The notes under the pieces: model-generated
Told to the model about the DNA's origin: nothing
What the model saw: the letters and a program-made list of their open reading frames with translations, nothing else
The model's database searches: none
Program-made: the position numbers and the translations under genes
In this document: piece by piece, positions 1 through 8,362 of the stretch
Numbering within the stretch: the first letter of the stretch is position 1
Layout of the letters: each line of letters begins with the position of its first letter
Assembly (NCBI RefSeq): GCF_019249725.2
Contig: NZ_CP137559.1
Coordinates: 539,501-603,500, forward strand
Source of the DNA: Segatella hominis
GTDB lineage: Bacteria; Bacteroidota; Bacteroidia; Bacteroidales; Bacteroidaceae
DNA: 64,000 nucleotides
Direction of reading: 5' to 3'

Positions 1-156
1 CTGGATTTCTTTTGTCTTAGCACGAAGCTCGTCATTGCTCAAGGCCTTGATATTAGGATATTCTGCCTTGATTTTCTCTACGATTGGCTGGATCAACTTC
101 ATGTCGCGAGTTGATTTGTTGCCAAACAATGACTGAAGAATTTTGTTAAAGTTCAT
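1..156 (-). CDS. secA: Preprotein translocase SecA, N-terminal 52 residues (cut by window edge)
   Basis: The minus-strand reading frame from an ATG at 154-156 runs to the window edge without a stop. It starts [20 protein letters not shown] and continues with an NDELRAKT segment, which is the characteristic start of Bacteroidota SecA. SecA is the ATPase that drives secretory proteins through SecYEG at the inner membrane. Only the pre-ATPase leader region is visible, so no Walker motif can be checked here. A -7-like box on the minus strand at 289-296 gives it its own promoter and a leader of about 130 nt. Identification rests on the conserved N-terminus alone but is quite specific. Confidence 0.85.
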   Translation of the reverse strand, partial: MNFNKILQSLFGNKSTRDMKLIQPIVEKIKAEYPNIKALSNDELRAKTKEIQ

Positions 157-288
157 TGTTATATTTATTTTTTTTGTTATTCGAAATTTATCGGGAGTAA
201 TTGAAAATAAAGGAGTTATGAGTCATTTGACAAGTACTTGTCGTTCTCTTTTTCTCTATTTCTTTCTCCACATTATATTTATTGTCTG

Positions 289-296
289 CAAATTTA
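289..296 (-). promoter_or_regulatory. Probable secA promoter (-7 box TAAATTTG)
   Basis: On the minus strand TAAATTTG matches the Bacteroidota -7 consensus TAnnTTTG, and an ATTG lies 21 nt upstream as a possible -33 element. The predicted transcript begins near 284, giving a 5' leader of roughly 130 nt before the secA ATG at 156. The rest of 157-391 holds no convincing gene. Confidence 0.5.
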
Positions 297-391
297 CAAA
301 AAATATCTGTAAATCAGCAATGTTTTGTTAATTAATGCTCGTTTGCAAGTAATATTTGTGAGATTCTGTCCTTATATGACTTGCAATGGGA

Positions 392-754
392 TTAAAAACA
401 ATCAGGTCCTCGAATAACAATACTACCATAAGGAGCCTTGTATTTATGCTCCAGAATAGGGTGGAAATAAATATTAGAATGAATGTCTGTCAGAATGTCA
501 GAAGTATCTGCTGTTAATGAAGCAGATACTGAGTGAAACTGAGGTCTTGAATGGTTTTCATCAGAGGCTTCTTTAATAGCCTTGATGACATAGAGAATGT
601 CTTCCTCTAATGCCTTCGCCTCAGGTTGCTGGATAAATTCGTCATAGGATATATCTGTCAGCGCAAACTTCAGTGCCTGCTGATAAGTCTGCGCTTCCAT
701 GCCTGTTGCCGCTAAGACAACCAGGAGGGCGGTAATATATCTGTTGACAATCAT
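392..754 (-). CDS. Small secreted protein of unknown function
   Basis: This 120-residue protein begins with a clear signal peptide (MIVNRYITALLVVLAATGMEA, cleavage likely before QTY), so it is exported to the periplasm or beyond. The mature part is short, acidic and without a motif I recognise; it has a single Cys, second from the C-terminus (GPDCF). It lies 23 nt downstream of the DUF4105 gene on the same strand and is probably co-transcribed with it, which suggests a related envelope role, but no function can be assigned. The 235-nt space to secA contains only the secA leader and promoter. Confidence 0.6.
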   Translation of the reverse strand: MIVNRYITALLVVLAATGMEAQTYQQALKFALTDISYDEFIQQPEAKALEEDILYVIKAIKEASDENHSRPQFHSVSASLTADTSDILTDIHSNIYFHPILEHKYKAPYGSIVIRGPDCF

Positions 755-777
755 AAATCCTAATTTATTTTATTTGT

Positions 778-2076
778 TTAATTGTTTTTCTGTTTACGGA
801 GATCATATACTATGGATCTTATGACATATCGCATTAGCAAAGATAATGCCAAAATTTCCATACCTTCTGCATAGTGCTGCCAGATTTGCATAAAGAGGGA
901 CACGAAAAGAAGTATTCCCCATATATTATAGTACCAATATATTTTACCTTTATACAGATTTCTGCAGGTTTTCCATGCAAAGATGAGATTGAGTGGATTC
1001 AATATCAAAATCTGGAAATTGATCTGAACGGTAGGGTGCTCTGAGAACATCATCGCCAGAAGTATAAATCCTGGAATACCTGTAAGTATCAGAAGAGTCA
1101 TCTCTAACCACCAGAAGTTCTTTCGCTTGAAGACTTCTATGATGGATAATAAGAATATGACTGCGCCCAGAGCGAGCGCTACTCTGAATGGAGTGATGCT
1201 TTCGCTTTCTGTTGCATGGTCTGCTTGTACCGGTATCAGGTAGAATGTACTATCTACTAATTTGATATATCTTGTTTTAGTTGGATATACTTCCGCCATC
1301 GTTTTTTGAACGGTTGTGTCCTTTCTCGCTTCTGTAGCAAAGTCCTTACTGAGGTTTTCTGGCAGGAACTCCCATTCTTGTTTACTGATAGGGCGGTCTG
1401 CCATGAATCCTAAAAGTAAATCATTTCCGAATCTTGCCCATTTGTGATTTCCGTTCAGGCGATGGATTTCTTTACGATAGGTTGATTGGGCATCAACGTC
1501 CTTGAAATCTGTGATATGTTGTCCGAGATTTCTGATAATCATATCACGGGCTCTGGTAGTACAGTTGTCAAAGAAGAAATTGTAGCGGTAAGTGCGATTC
1601 TCTTCTTTGTTATTCTCGTCAATAGCAGAGAGAATCTTTATCTTCTCCTCTCTGGTGAGTGCCAGCCTTTGTTGTCTTACCCATCTTCCTTCGCTTGAAT
1701 ATTCTGCTATGAAATGCTCCATAGGGAATATACCTATCTGATAGTCGGTCATGCCGAACACAAACCGAAGAATGAAAAAGGCCTGCTTGAAGGAGAACAT
1801 TCCCCAGTTGACTGCAAGGTCTGTACCGTGGACATGGTCTTCGATGCGAAGAGCAGTATGGCCATAGTATGACCATACTTCTTGTCCTGGTCCGCACGTC
1901 AGGAGAGATATATCTACAGAGTCGAGCCATGCTTGTGACTCTGGGGATGACATATAGTTTCTCTCAGAATTTTCTTGAGGTCTGTTACCCTGAAAATCCT
2001 GTGCGTTAGCCAAACTCGTTAAATTGATTAACAAAACGGCTAAAAAAGCTCTAAAAATATACTTAAATCGTTTCAC
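778..2076 (-). CDS. DUF4105 (Lnb N-terminal periplasmic domain) membrane protein
   Basis: The protein has a signal peptide (VKRFKYIFRAFLAVLLINLTSLANA), then a DUF4105 domain of about 170 residues with LLTCGPGQ, YGHTALRI, NWGMF and FFFDNCTTRARD, then four or five hydrophobic membrane segments in the C-terminal third. DUF4105/Lnb-N proteins are papain-like-fold periplasmic domains; the conserved Cys, His and Asn-Cys motifs suggest hydrolase chemistry, but the substrate is unknown. There is no ATG before the signal peptide: the frame opens with TTG at 2103, and GTG at 2076 is the better start because it gives a compact signal sequence. A -7-like TATTTTTG on the minus strand at 2081-2088 overlaps the longer reading, which would leave almost no leader, so the start remains uncertain. 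Confidence 0.7.
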   Translation of the reverse strand: MKRFKYIFRAFLAVLLINLTSLANAQDFQGNRPQENSERNYMSSPESQAWLDSVDISLLTCGPGQEVWSYYGHTALRIEDHVHGTDLAVNWGMFSFKQAFFILRFVFGMTDYQIGIFPMEHFIAEYSSEGRWVRQQRLALTREEKIKILSAIDENNKEENRTYRYNFFFDNCTTRARDMIIRNLGQHITDFKDVDAQSTYRKEIHRLNGNHKWARFGNDLLLGFMADRPISKQEWEFLPENLSKDFATEARKDTTVQKTMAEVYPTKTRYIKLVDSTFYLIPVQADHATESESITPFRVALALGAVIFLLSIIEVFKRKNFWWLEMTLLILTGIPGFILLAMMFSEHPTVQINFQILILNPLNLIFAWKTCRNLYKGKIYWYYNIWGILLFVSLFMQIWQHYAEGMEILALSLLMRYVIRSIVYDLRKQKNN

Positions 2077-2132
2077 GATGCAAAAATACCTTATTATTTT
2101 CAATTATCCTTCTTTTTTCTAATTTTTTTTAA

Positions 2133-2140
2133 TACTTTTG
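2133..2140 (+). promoter_or_regulatory. Probable promoter for the OMP-lptC-CNNM genes (-7 box TACTTTTG)
   Basis: TACTTTTG fits TAnnTTTG and lies 33 nt before the ATG of the outer-membrane protein gene. No clear -33 TTTG is present at the usual spacing. Confidence 0.45.
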
Positions 2141-2173
2141 CACTCTGAATATAAATTTGAATGATAATTATCA

Positions 2174-3472
2174 ATGAGAAAGCTTATTTTAGCAACCCTT
2201 TTGTTGGGTACAGTTATTTCGGTTAATGCCCAAAGTGGTACTAATTCTCCATATAGCCAGTATGGTCTTGGCGTGTTGTCAGACCAGACTTCTGGTTTTA
2301 ATCGTGGTATGAATGGTGTAGGTCTCGGTTTTCATGAGCATAACCAAATCAACTACTTGAACCCTGCCTCATATTCAGCTATAGATTCCTTATCTTTTAT
2401 TTTTGATGCAGGTATCTCTGGTCAGATTACCAATTTCGAAGAGAATGGAGTCAAGAAGAATGCTAATAATGCTAACTTTGAATATGTGGTTGCCGGTTTT
2501 AGAGCTGCCAAGCATTTAGGTGTTAGCTTTGGTGTGCTGCCTTTTACTAATGTAGGTTATAACTATACTTCTACAGAAAAAGTAGGCTCACAGTTTAATG
2601 ATGCTACTTATACCAATACTTATAATGGTGAGGGTGGACTTCATCAGGTTTATCTTGGTGTCGGTTGGGTTCCTGTTAAGGGTTTGGCTGTGGGTGCTAA
2701 TGTGGCATATATTTGGGGTGATTACAATAAGTATGTTTCCAATGCTTATAGCAATTCCAATTACAATACGTTGATTCGTACTTATTCTACTCAGGTCAAC
2801 AGCTATAAGTTGGATTTTGGTATTCAATATACAGCCAAGCTTTCCAAGAAGAATTGGGCAACAATCGGTGCAACCTATTCGCCAGGACATAATCTTGGTG
2901 CAGCTGCCGACATGAATATTATATCTAATAATTCTCAGACAAATGCATCGGATACAGCCTTTTTCTCTATTGATAAAGCATTTGAACTGCCTCACATGTA
3001 TGGTGTGGGTTTGATGTGGAATCATAATGATCAGTGGAAAATAGGATTTGATTATACCTTGCAGAAGTGGGGTAGTCTCAAATATCCTCGAAGATATGTA
3101 AATGTCAATGACAAGAATCATGTCCTTGATGTGGATGGTGCTTACTCTGACCGCAGTAAGTTCAATTTAGGTATGCAGTATTGTTATGGAGAATATAACC
3201 GTCATTTCTTCAAGCGTTTGAGATATCGTGCCGGTGTAAGCTATGCAACTTCATATTATAAGGTAAATGGTATTGATGGGCCTAAGGAAATCTCTGTCAG
3301 TGCAGGTTTCGGTATTCCAATTATGAACAATTACAACCACCGTTCTTTCCTCAATATCAGTGGACAGTGGGTGAAGAGTTCTGCAAAGGATTTAATTAAT
3401 GAAAATACTTTCCGCTTGAATATAGGCTTTACTTTCAATGAGGAGTGGTTTAGAAAGTGGAGAATGAAGTAA
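2174..3472 (+). CDS. Outer-membrane beta-barrel protein (FadL/OmpP1-like)
   Basis: This 432-residue protein has a signal peptide (MRKLILATLLLGTVISVNA) followed by SPYSQYGLG and NYLNPASYS near the N-terminus, typical of Bacteroidota FadL/PorV-like barrel proteins. The rest is rich in alternating aromatic and polar residues expected of beta strands, and it ends in aromatic-containing strands (RLNIGFTFNEEWF). It lies 9 nt before lptC on the same strand, followed by the CNNM transporter gene and the PpiD-like chaperone gene, so its context is outer-membrane biogenesis. The ligand or cargo cannot be told from the sequence. The ATG lies at a normal distance behind a TACTTTTG box. Confidence 0.7.
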   Translation: MRKLILATLLLGTVISVNAQSGTNSPYSQYGLGVLSDQTSGFNRGMNGVGLGFHEHNQINYLNPASYSAIDSLSFIFDAGISGQITNFEENGVKKNANNANFEYVVAGFRAAKHLGVSFGVLPFTNVGYNYTSTEKVGSQFNDATYTNTYNGEGGLHQVYLGVGWVPVKGLAVGANVAYIWGDYNKYVSNAYSNSNYNTLIRTYSTQVNSYKLDFGIQYTAKLSKKNWATIGATYSPGHNLGAAADMNIISNNSQTNASDTAFFSIDKAFELPHMYGVGLMWNHNDQWKIGFDYTLQKWGSLKYPRRYVNVNDKNHVLDVDGAYSDRSKFNLGMQYCYGEYNRHFFKRLRYRAGVSYATSYYKVNGIDGPKEISVSAGFGIPIMNNYNHRSFLNISGQWVKSSAKDLINENTFRLNIGFTFNEEWFRKWRMK

Positions 3473-3481
3473 TATATAATA

Positions 3482-4141
3482 ATGTATAAGATAAAAAGCA
3501 CTTTTTTAGGATTATTGATGTTCATTTGTTTGGTGGCTTGCCAGGAACAAGTGGAACATACTGCACCTGCAATCTTGGCGCGTGACTCTGTTGCCATGAT
3601 GACTTCGTATGGTGTTAATACGCTCATCAGTGATTCGGGTGTAATGAAATATCGTATTGTTACGGAACGATGGGAAGTGAATACCAGTAAGAATCCTTCT
3701 CAATGGATTTTTGAAAAGGGTATTTTGCTGGAACAATTCGATGAGAAGTTTCATGTGAATAGTTATATTCAGAGTGATACTGCTTATTATTATGACCAGC
3801 AGAAGATATGGAAACTTTATGGAAGAGTCCGTATCTTGACTAAAGATGGATTGAAATTTACAAGTGAACAGCTCACTTGGGATCAAAATAAGCATGAGCT
3901 TTCGAGCAATGTCTTCAGTAAATTAGTTACTCCTGAACGTACCCTGCAAGGGTCATATTTCAGGAGTGACGAGAAGATGACGCGTTATTTTGTTAGTAAT
4001 TCTAAAGGTAGCTTTGAAAAGGGTGATGTGGCTGGTACACAGAGTGATACCATCTCTTCTCAGCCAGATTCTGTAAAGCAGAATTTACGTCCGCAAGCTA
4101 CTCCGCGAAGTGCAACAAAATCGATTCCGCTTATGCACTAA
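3482..4141 (+). CDS. lptC: LPS export ABC transporter periplasmic protein LptC
   Basis: LptC bridges the inner-membrane LptBFG transporter to the periplasmic LptA bridge for lipopolysaccharide export. This 219-residue protein starts with a membrane segment ending in a lipobox (LVACQ, Cys20), so it is probably anchored as a lipoprotein. A single LptC/OstA-like beta-jellyroll follows, with RYRIVTERWEV-like and FDEKFHVNSYIQSDTAYYY segments and the FTSEQLTWDQ repeat region. The last about 35 residues are a Ser/Thr/Pro/Gln-rich tail beyond the usual domain. It sits between an outer-membrane protein gene and a CNNM transporter gene with almost no spacing, so co-transcription is likely. Confidence 0.8.
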   Translation: MYKIKSTFLGLLMFICLVACQEQVEHTAPAILARDSVAMMTSYGVNTLISDSGVMKYRIVTERWEVNTSKNPSQWIFEKGILLEQFDEKFHVNSYIQSDTAYYYDQQKIWKLYGRVRILTKDGLKFTSEQLTWDQNKHELSSNVFSKLVTPERTLQGSYFRSDEKMTRYFVSNSKGSFEKGDVAGTQSDTISSQPDSVKQNLRPQATPRSATKSIPLMH

Positions 4142-4158
4142 TATTGAATAAAAAGAAA

Positions 4159-5427
4159 ATGGAAGAAATAGGGATTAGTCTCATAATTGGAATCTTGGTG
4201 ACAATGGTTTTTTCTGCCTTTTTCAGTGGTATGGAAATAGCCTTTGTTTCATCCAATCGTATGTTGGCTGAGATGGATAAAGAAAAAAACGGATTTACAC
4301 AACGTATTATTTCTTTGTTTTACTCTCATCCTAATGGTTTTGTCAGTACCATGCTTGTGGGTAATAATATTGCCTTGGTTGTGTATGGTATTCTGATAGC
4401 CCGACTCTTTGATAATACGATTTTCAGTGGCTTGGATGATGGACTGAAGGTTTCTGCTGATACGATTTTATCTACATTAATCGTGCTTTTCACGGGTGAG
4501 TTTTTGCCTAAGACTCTTTTCAAGTCCAATCCTAATAGATTGTTGTCTCTTTTCAGCCCTTTAGCTTACTTATGTTATGTCATCCTTTGGCCTATCAGTA
4601 AGTTCAGTACTTTTTTGAGTAAGATACTGTTGAAGATTCTTGGTGTTAAAATGGATGATGAGACTGGGGATGAAGGATTCTCTAAAGTGGATTTGGATTA
4701 TCTTGTCCAATCCAGTATAGATAATGCAGAGAAGGATTCTGATATTAACGATGAGGTCAAGATATTCCAGAACGCTTTGGATTTCTCGGATACCAGAGTA
4801 AGGGATTGTATGGTTCCTCGTACTGAAATTCAGGCGGTTGGACTGGATGCAACGCTTGAGGACTTGCGTCAGAAATTCGTGGAGAGTGGTAATTCTAAGA
4901 TTGTGGTATATAAGGATGATATCGATCATGTAGAAGGCTATATTCATAGCTCCGAATTATTCCGTAATCCTAAGAAATGGCAAGACCATATTCGTACGAT
5001 GCCTTTTGTTCCTGAGACGATGCAGGCGCAAAAGCTGATGCAGATTTTCCTTCAGCAGAAGAAAACATTGGGTGTTGTCGTAGATGAATTCGGAGGTACC
5101 AGCGGACTGGTCAGTTTGGAGGATATTGTGGAGGAAATCTTCGGTGATATTGAGGATGAGCATGATTCTGCTAAATATGTAGCCAAACGGACCCCAGAAG
5201 GTGATTATCTGTTGTCAGCTCGTCTGGAAATAGATAAGGTAAATGAGATGTTTGATTTAGACTTGCCTGAAAGTGATGAATACATGACTGTCGGAGGCTT
5301 GATACTTCATGAATATCAGAGTTTTCCAAAGTTGAATGAAGTTATCGAAATCGGTAAGTTTGAGTTTAAAATCATAAAATCAACCTCTCGAAAAATAGAA
5401 TTAGTTCACTTACATTTGTTGAAGTGA
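4159..5427 (+). CDS. CNNM/CorC-family transporter (hemolysin-like)
   Basis: The protein has an N-terminal DUF21/CNNM membrane domain (about residues 1-165, with the FFSGMEIAFVSSN signature), a pair of CBS domains (RDCMVPRTEIQAV... and FLQQKKTLGVVVDEFGGTSG), and a C-terminal CorC_HlyC domain. This is the standard layout of CorB/CorC proteins proposed to export Mg2+ or Co2+. The open frame extends upstream only to a TTG at 4144, so the ATG at 4159 (MEEIGISL) is preferred. It follows lptC by 17 nt and ends before a strong hairpin terminator. Length, about 422 residues, is normal for the family. The transported ion is inferred, not shown. Confidence 0.85.
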   Translation: MEEIGISLIIGILVTMVFSAFFSGMEIAFVSSNRMLAEMDKEKNGFTQRIISLFYSHPNGFVSTMLVGNNIALVVYGILIARLFDNTIFSGLDDGLKVSADTILSTLIVLFTGEFLPKTLFKSNPNRLLSLFSPLAYLCYVILWPISKFSTFLSKILLKILGVKMDDETGDEGFSKVDLDYLVQSSIDNAEKDSDINDEVKIFQNALDFSDTRVRDCMVPRTEIQAVGLDATLEDLRQKFVESGNSKIVVYKDDIDHVEGYIHSSELFRNPKKWQDHIRTMPFVPETMQAQKLMQIFLQQKKTLGVVVDEFGGTSGLVSLEDIVEEIFGDIEDEHDSAKYVAKRTPEGDYLLSARLEIDKVNEMFDLDLPESDEYMTVGGLILHEYQSFPKLNEVIEIGKFEFKIIKSTSRKIELVHLHLLK

Positions 5428-5444
5428 ACTCCTAAAAATATAGC

Positions 5445-5479
5445 AAAAAGCACTTGTCATTTGCGATAAGTGCTTTTTT
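5445..5479 (+). terminator. Intrinsic terminator after the CNNM gene
   Basis: An 11-bp stem (AAAAAGCACTT paired with AAGTGCTTTTT) with a short loop is followed by a T-rich run. It separates the outer-membrane protein/lptC/CNNM operon from the PpiD-like gene. Confidence 0.75.
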
Positions 5480-5556
5480 CTTGCTATTTTTTACTCTTTT
5501 TGGCATGTATGTCCAAAAAAGACATTAAAAAATTCCCTTATTTCCAATTTTCTTTG

Positions 5557-5564
5557 TATTTTTG
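5557..5564 (+). promoter_or_regulatory. Probable promoter of the PpiD/SurA-like gene (TATTTTTG)
   Basis: TATTTTTG matches the Bacteroidota -7 box and lies about 115 nt before the ATG, leaving an A-rich leader directly before the start codon. Confidence 0.5.
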
Positions 5565-5679
5565 CAAACAATTGGCTAAAGTCTTCCCTTGCTTTCATCG
5601 ATTCGAAGCTTGGATATGGAAAGAAAAGTCTATATAAATAGAGAAAATAAACAAAAAATAAAAATAAAATTAAAACGTA

Positions 5680-7830
5680 ATGGCAGCATTAGGAACAATT
5701 AGAAAAAGAGGCGTCATTCTGGTTTGCATTATCAGTTTCGGTCTCTTCGCCTTTATTGCCGAAGAAGCTTTCCGTTCTTGTGATTCTGCGAAGAACAACG
5801 AACGTCAGCAGATTGGTGAGGTATTTGGCGAGAAAATCAGTGTACAGGAGTTCCAGAAACTCGTAGATGAGTACACCGAAGTAATTAAAATGCAACAGGG
5901 ACAGGACAATCTCCCTGAGGAGCAGATGAACCAAGTCAAGGATATGGTTTGGAATTCATATATCCAGAACAAGATTGTTGCTCATGAGGCAGAGAAGTTG
6001 GGTCTCACAGTTACTGATGCAGAGCTTCAGGATATCTTGAAGACAGGTACTAGTCCAATGTTGGCTCAGACTCCTTTTGTTAATCAGCAGACAGGACGCT
6101 TTGATGTTTCTGCATTGCAGAAGTTCTTGGCTGATTATAAGGCTCAGAAGGCTAATCCATCTGCAAATGCCCAGATGATGGATCAATACACTAAGATTTA
6201 CAACTATTGGTCATTCATCGAGAAGACTCTTCGTCAGCAGACTTTGGCTCAAAAGTATCAGTCTTTGCTCGCACACTGTTTCCTTTCAAATCCTGTAGAG
6301 GCTAAGATGGCTTTCAAGGAGGAAAACGAGGAGAGCAAGATTCAGTTGGCTGCTTTCCCTTATTCTGATATCCAGGATGACAAGGTGAAGGTTGTTGAAA
6401 GTGATTTGAAGGCTAAGTATGATGAGATGAAGGCCCGTTTCAAGCAGCCTGTTGAGAGCCGTGATATCAAGTTCGTTGATATTCAGGTAGAGGCTTCTCA
6501 GGCAGACCGCGCTGCTCTTAACAAGGAATTTGCTGGTTACCATACTCAGTTAGCTGCTGCAGCAGATCCTACAGAGGTTGTTCGCAAGTCTGCATCTACA
6601 GTTGCTTACTTGGGTATTCCTGTTGCTAAGGATGCTTTCCCTTCAGATATCGCAGCAACTCTTGATTCTATGGCTGTTGGTGCTACTACTGCGGTGAAGG
6701 CTAATACTGCTGACAATACTTTGAATATTGTCAAGTTGGTTAACAAGCAGCAGTTGCCTGATTCTATTCAGTATCGTGTTATTCAGGTTGCCGCAGCTTC
6801 TGTTGCTGAAGCTAAGACAAAGGCTGATTCTATCCAGGGTGCTATTTCTGGTGGTGCTGATTTCGAGGCTATCGCTAAGAAGTATGGTCAGACTGGTGAA
6901 AAGGCATGGATGACAACTCGTCAGTATGAGTTTGCTCAGTCTATGGATAAGGACAATAAGGCATTCATTAACGCTTTGAATACTCAGGCTGTCAATGCAA
7001 CTTCTCAGTTGCAGTTGGGACAGGGTTATGTGATTCTTCAAGTTTGTGACCGTAAGGCTATGATCGAGAAATATACAGCTGCTGTCATCAAGAAGAATGT
7101 TGATTTCTCTCAGGATACTTATCGTACTGCTTACAACAAGTTCTCAAGTTTTGTCAGCGCCAACCAGACTGCTGATGAGATTGTGAAGAATGCTGCAAAG
7201 AGCGGTTATAAGGTTCAGGATTTGAAGGATATTACAACAGCTACTCACTATGTAGCAAACATCCATTCTACTCGTGAGGCTCTCAAGTGGATTTTTGAGG
7301 CTAAAGAGGGTTCTGTGTCTCCTATGTATGAATGCGGTAACAACGATCACCTTTTGGTTGTAGTACTTGATAAGATTAATCGTATTGGTTTCCGTGGCTT
7401 AGATGATCCTCAGGTTAAGGAGATGGTTAAGGCTGAGGTAATCAAGGACAAGAAGGCAGAGATGATTGAAGCTAAACTGAATGGTGTTAAGAATATCGCT
7501 GCAGCTAAGTCTAAGGGTGCTAAGGTTTCTGTGGTTAATCAGATTACTTTTGCAGCTCCTGTATTTGTAGCTTCTGCTGGTGCAAGCGAACCTGCTCTTT
7601 CTGGTGCTGTTTCTGTCACTAAGAAGGGTGTATTCTCTGCTCATCCTGTAAAGGGTAATGCTGGTGTATATCTCTTCTTGGTTACTAATAAGTCTAACAG
7701 ACCAGTTAAGTTTGATGAAAAGGCACAGGAGCAGAAATGCCGTCAGAAGTCTATGCAGTATGCTGGTAACTTCATGAACGAGCTTTATCTCAATGCAAAT
7801 GTCGTAGATAACAGATATCTCTTCTTCTAA
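5680..7830 (+). CDS. PpiD/SurA-like peptidyl-prolyl isomerase chaperone
   Basis: The 716-residue protein has one N-terminal transmembrane segment (about residues 9-28, RGVILVCIISFGLFAFIA) and a SurA-N-like helical region (MNQVKDMVWNSYIQNKIVAHEAEKLG and similar). A PPIC-type rotamase domain lies roughly at residues 360-455 (IQYRVIQVAAASVAEAK... ending LQLGQGYVILQV), followed by a long C-terminal helical region. This matches membrane-anchored periplasmic chaperones of the PpiD type that help secreted and outer-membrane proteins fold. Codon use is strongly biased towards a few codons (GCT, AAG, GTT), consistent with high expression. It has its own promoter and ends at a 22-bp bidirectional terminator. 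Confidence 0.85.
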   Translation: MAALGTIRKRGVILVCIISFGLFAFIAEEAFRSCDSAKNNERQQIGEVFGEKISVQEFQKLVDEYTEVIKMQQGQDNLPEEQMNQVKDMVWNSYIQNKIVAHEAEKLGLTVTDAELQDILKTGTSPMLAQTPFVNQQTGRFDVSALQKFLADYKAQKANPSANAQMMDQYTKIYNYWSFIEKTLRQQTLAQKYQSLLAHCFLSNPVEAKMAFKEENEESKIQLAAFPYSDIQDDKVKVVESDLKAKYDEMKARFKQPVESRDIKFVDIQVEASQADRAALNKEFAGYHTQLAAAADPTEVVRKSASTVAYLGIPVAKDAFPSDIAATLDSMAVGATTAVKANTADNTLNIVKLVNKQQLPDSIQYRVIQVAAASVAEAKTKADSIQGAISGGADFEAIAKKYGQTGEKAWMTTRQYEFAQSMDKDNKAFINALNTQAVNATSQLQLGQGYVILQVCDRKAMIEKYTAAVIKKNVDFSQDTYRTAYNKFSSFVSANQTADEIVKNAAKSGYKVQDLKDITTATHYVANIHSTREALKWIFEAKEGSVSPMYECGNNDHLLVVVLDKINRIGFRGLDDPQVKEMVKAEVIKDKKAEMIEAKLNGVKNIAAAKSKGAKVSVVNQITFAAPVFVASAGASEPALSGAVSVTKKGVFSAHPVKGNAGVYLFLVTNKSNRPVKFDEKAQEQKCRQKSMQYAGNFMNELYLNANVVDNRYLFF

Positions 7831-7849
7831 GTATAAGAGAATTTCATAT

Positions 7850-7898
7850 AAAAACAAAAGAGCGTGGCTTCATTTCGAAGCCACGCTCTTTTGTTTTT
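7850..7898. terminator. Perfect 22-bp bidirectional terminator
   Basis: A perfect 22-bp inverted repeat (core AGAGCGTGGCTTC) with a 5-nt loop is flanked by A-tracts on the left and T-tracts on the right. It can stop transcription from both the plus-strand PpiD-like gene and the minus-strand HAD gene. Confidence 0.9.
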
Positions 7899-7924
7899 AT
7901 ATATCTTATGATATGTGATATAGT

Positions 7925-8353
7925 TTATCCTCGACTCCACCAATGCTTTTTCTTGGGTGGTTCTTGGTTCGCTCCCATGCTTTCCTTGATGATGCTTCTA
8001 TAGCTCTTTCCCTGGCTTATTATCTGGTAAATTTGTCCCCAGTCGGGAAGTCCGCCTATATTTCTGTCATCAATGAAATAGTCAGCTTTCAGTTTTCTTG
8101 AGAAGTGATTGTTGTTTTCAAAACGTTCTTCAGGATAGTCTTTGTTAACTGCCCAGAATTCTACTCCTCTCTCTTTGCACCAGTCAACTGCTTCCTGCAA
8201 GAGTTGCCCTTCACGGACACTCCACAGGATTAAGCGGTGATGGTCTCTGATCAACATTTTTAAGGTTTCGATGGCAAATGGTATCTCGGTACCAATCTTT
8301 GGGTATTCATGAGTTACAATTGTGCCATCGAAATCAACTGCAATAGTTGCCAT
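7925..8353 (-). CDS. Small HAD-superfamily hydrolase
   Basis: The 142-residue protein begins MATIAVDFDGTIV, giving the HAD motif I DxD nucleophile (Asp7, Asp9). The motif II region is LILWSVREG and the motif III/IV acidic region is YFIDDRNIGG. It belongs to the small cap-less Bacteroidota HAD phosphatases; the substrate is not evident. The C-terminus ends in a short basic Trp-rich tail (KKKHWWSRG). It is the last gene of the minus-strand exopolysaccharide operon, 9 nt behind the tyrosine kinase gene, so it could dephosphorylate a sugar phosphate made by that operon, but that is inference from position only. Confidence 0.75.
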   Translation of the reverse strand: MATIAVDFDGTIVTHEYPKIGTEIPFAIETLKMLIRDHHRLILWSVREGQLLQEAVDWCKERGVEFWAVNKDYPEERFENNNHFSRKLKADYFIDDRNIGGLPDWGQIYQIISQGKSYRSIIKESMGANQEPPKKKHWWSRG

Positions 8354-8362
8354 TCTTTACAT

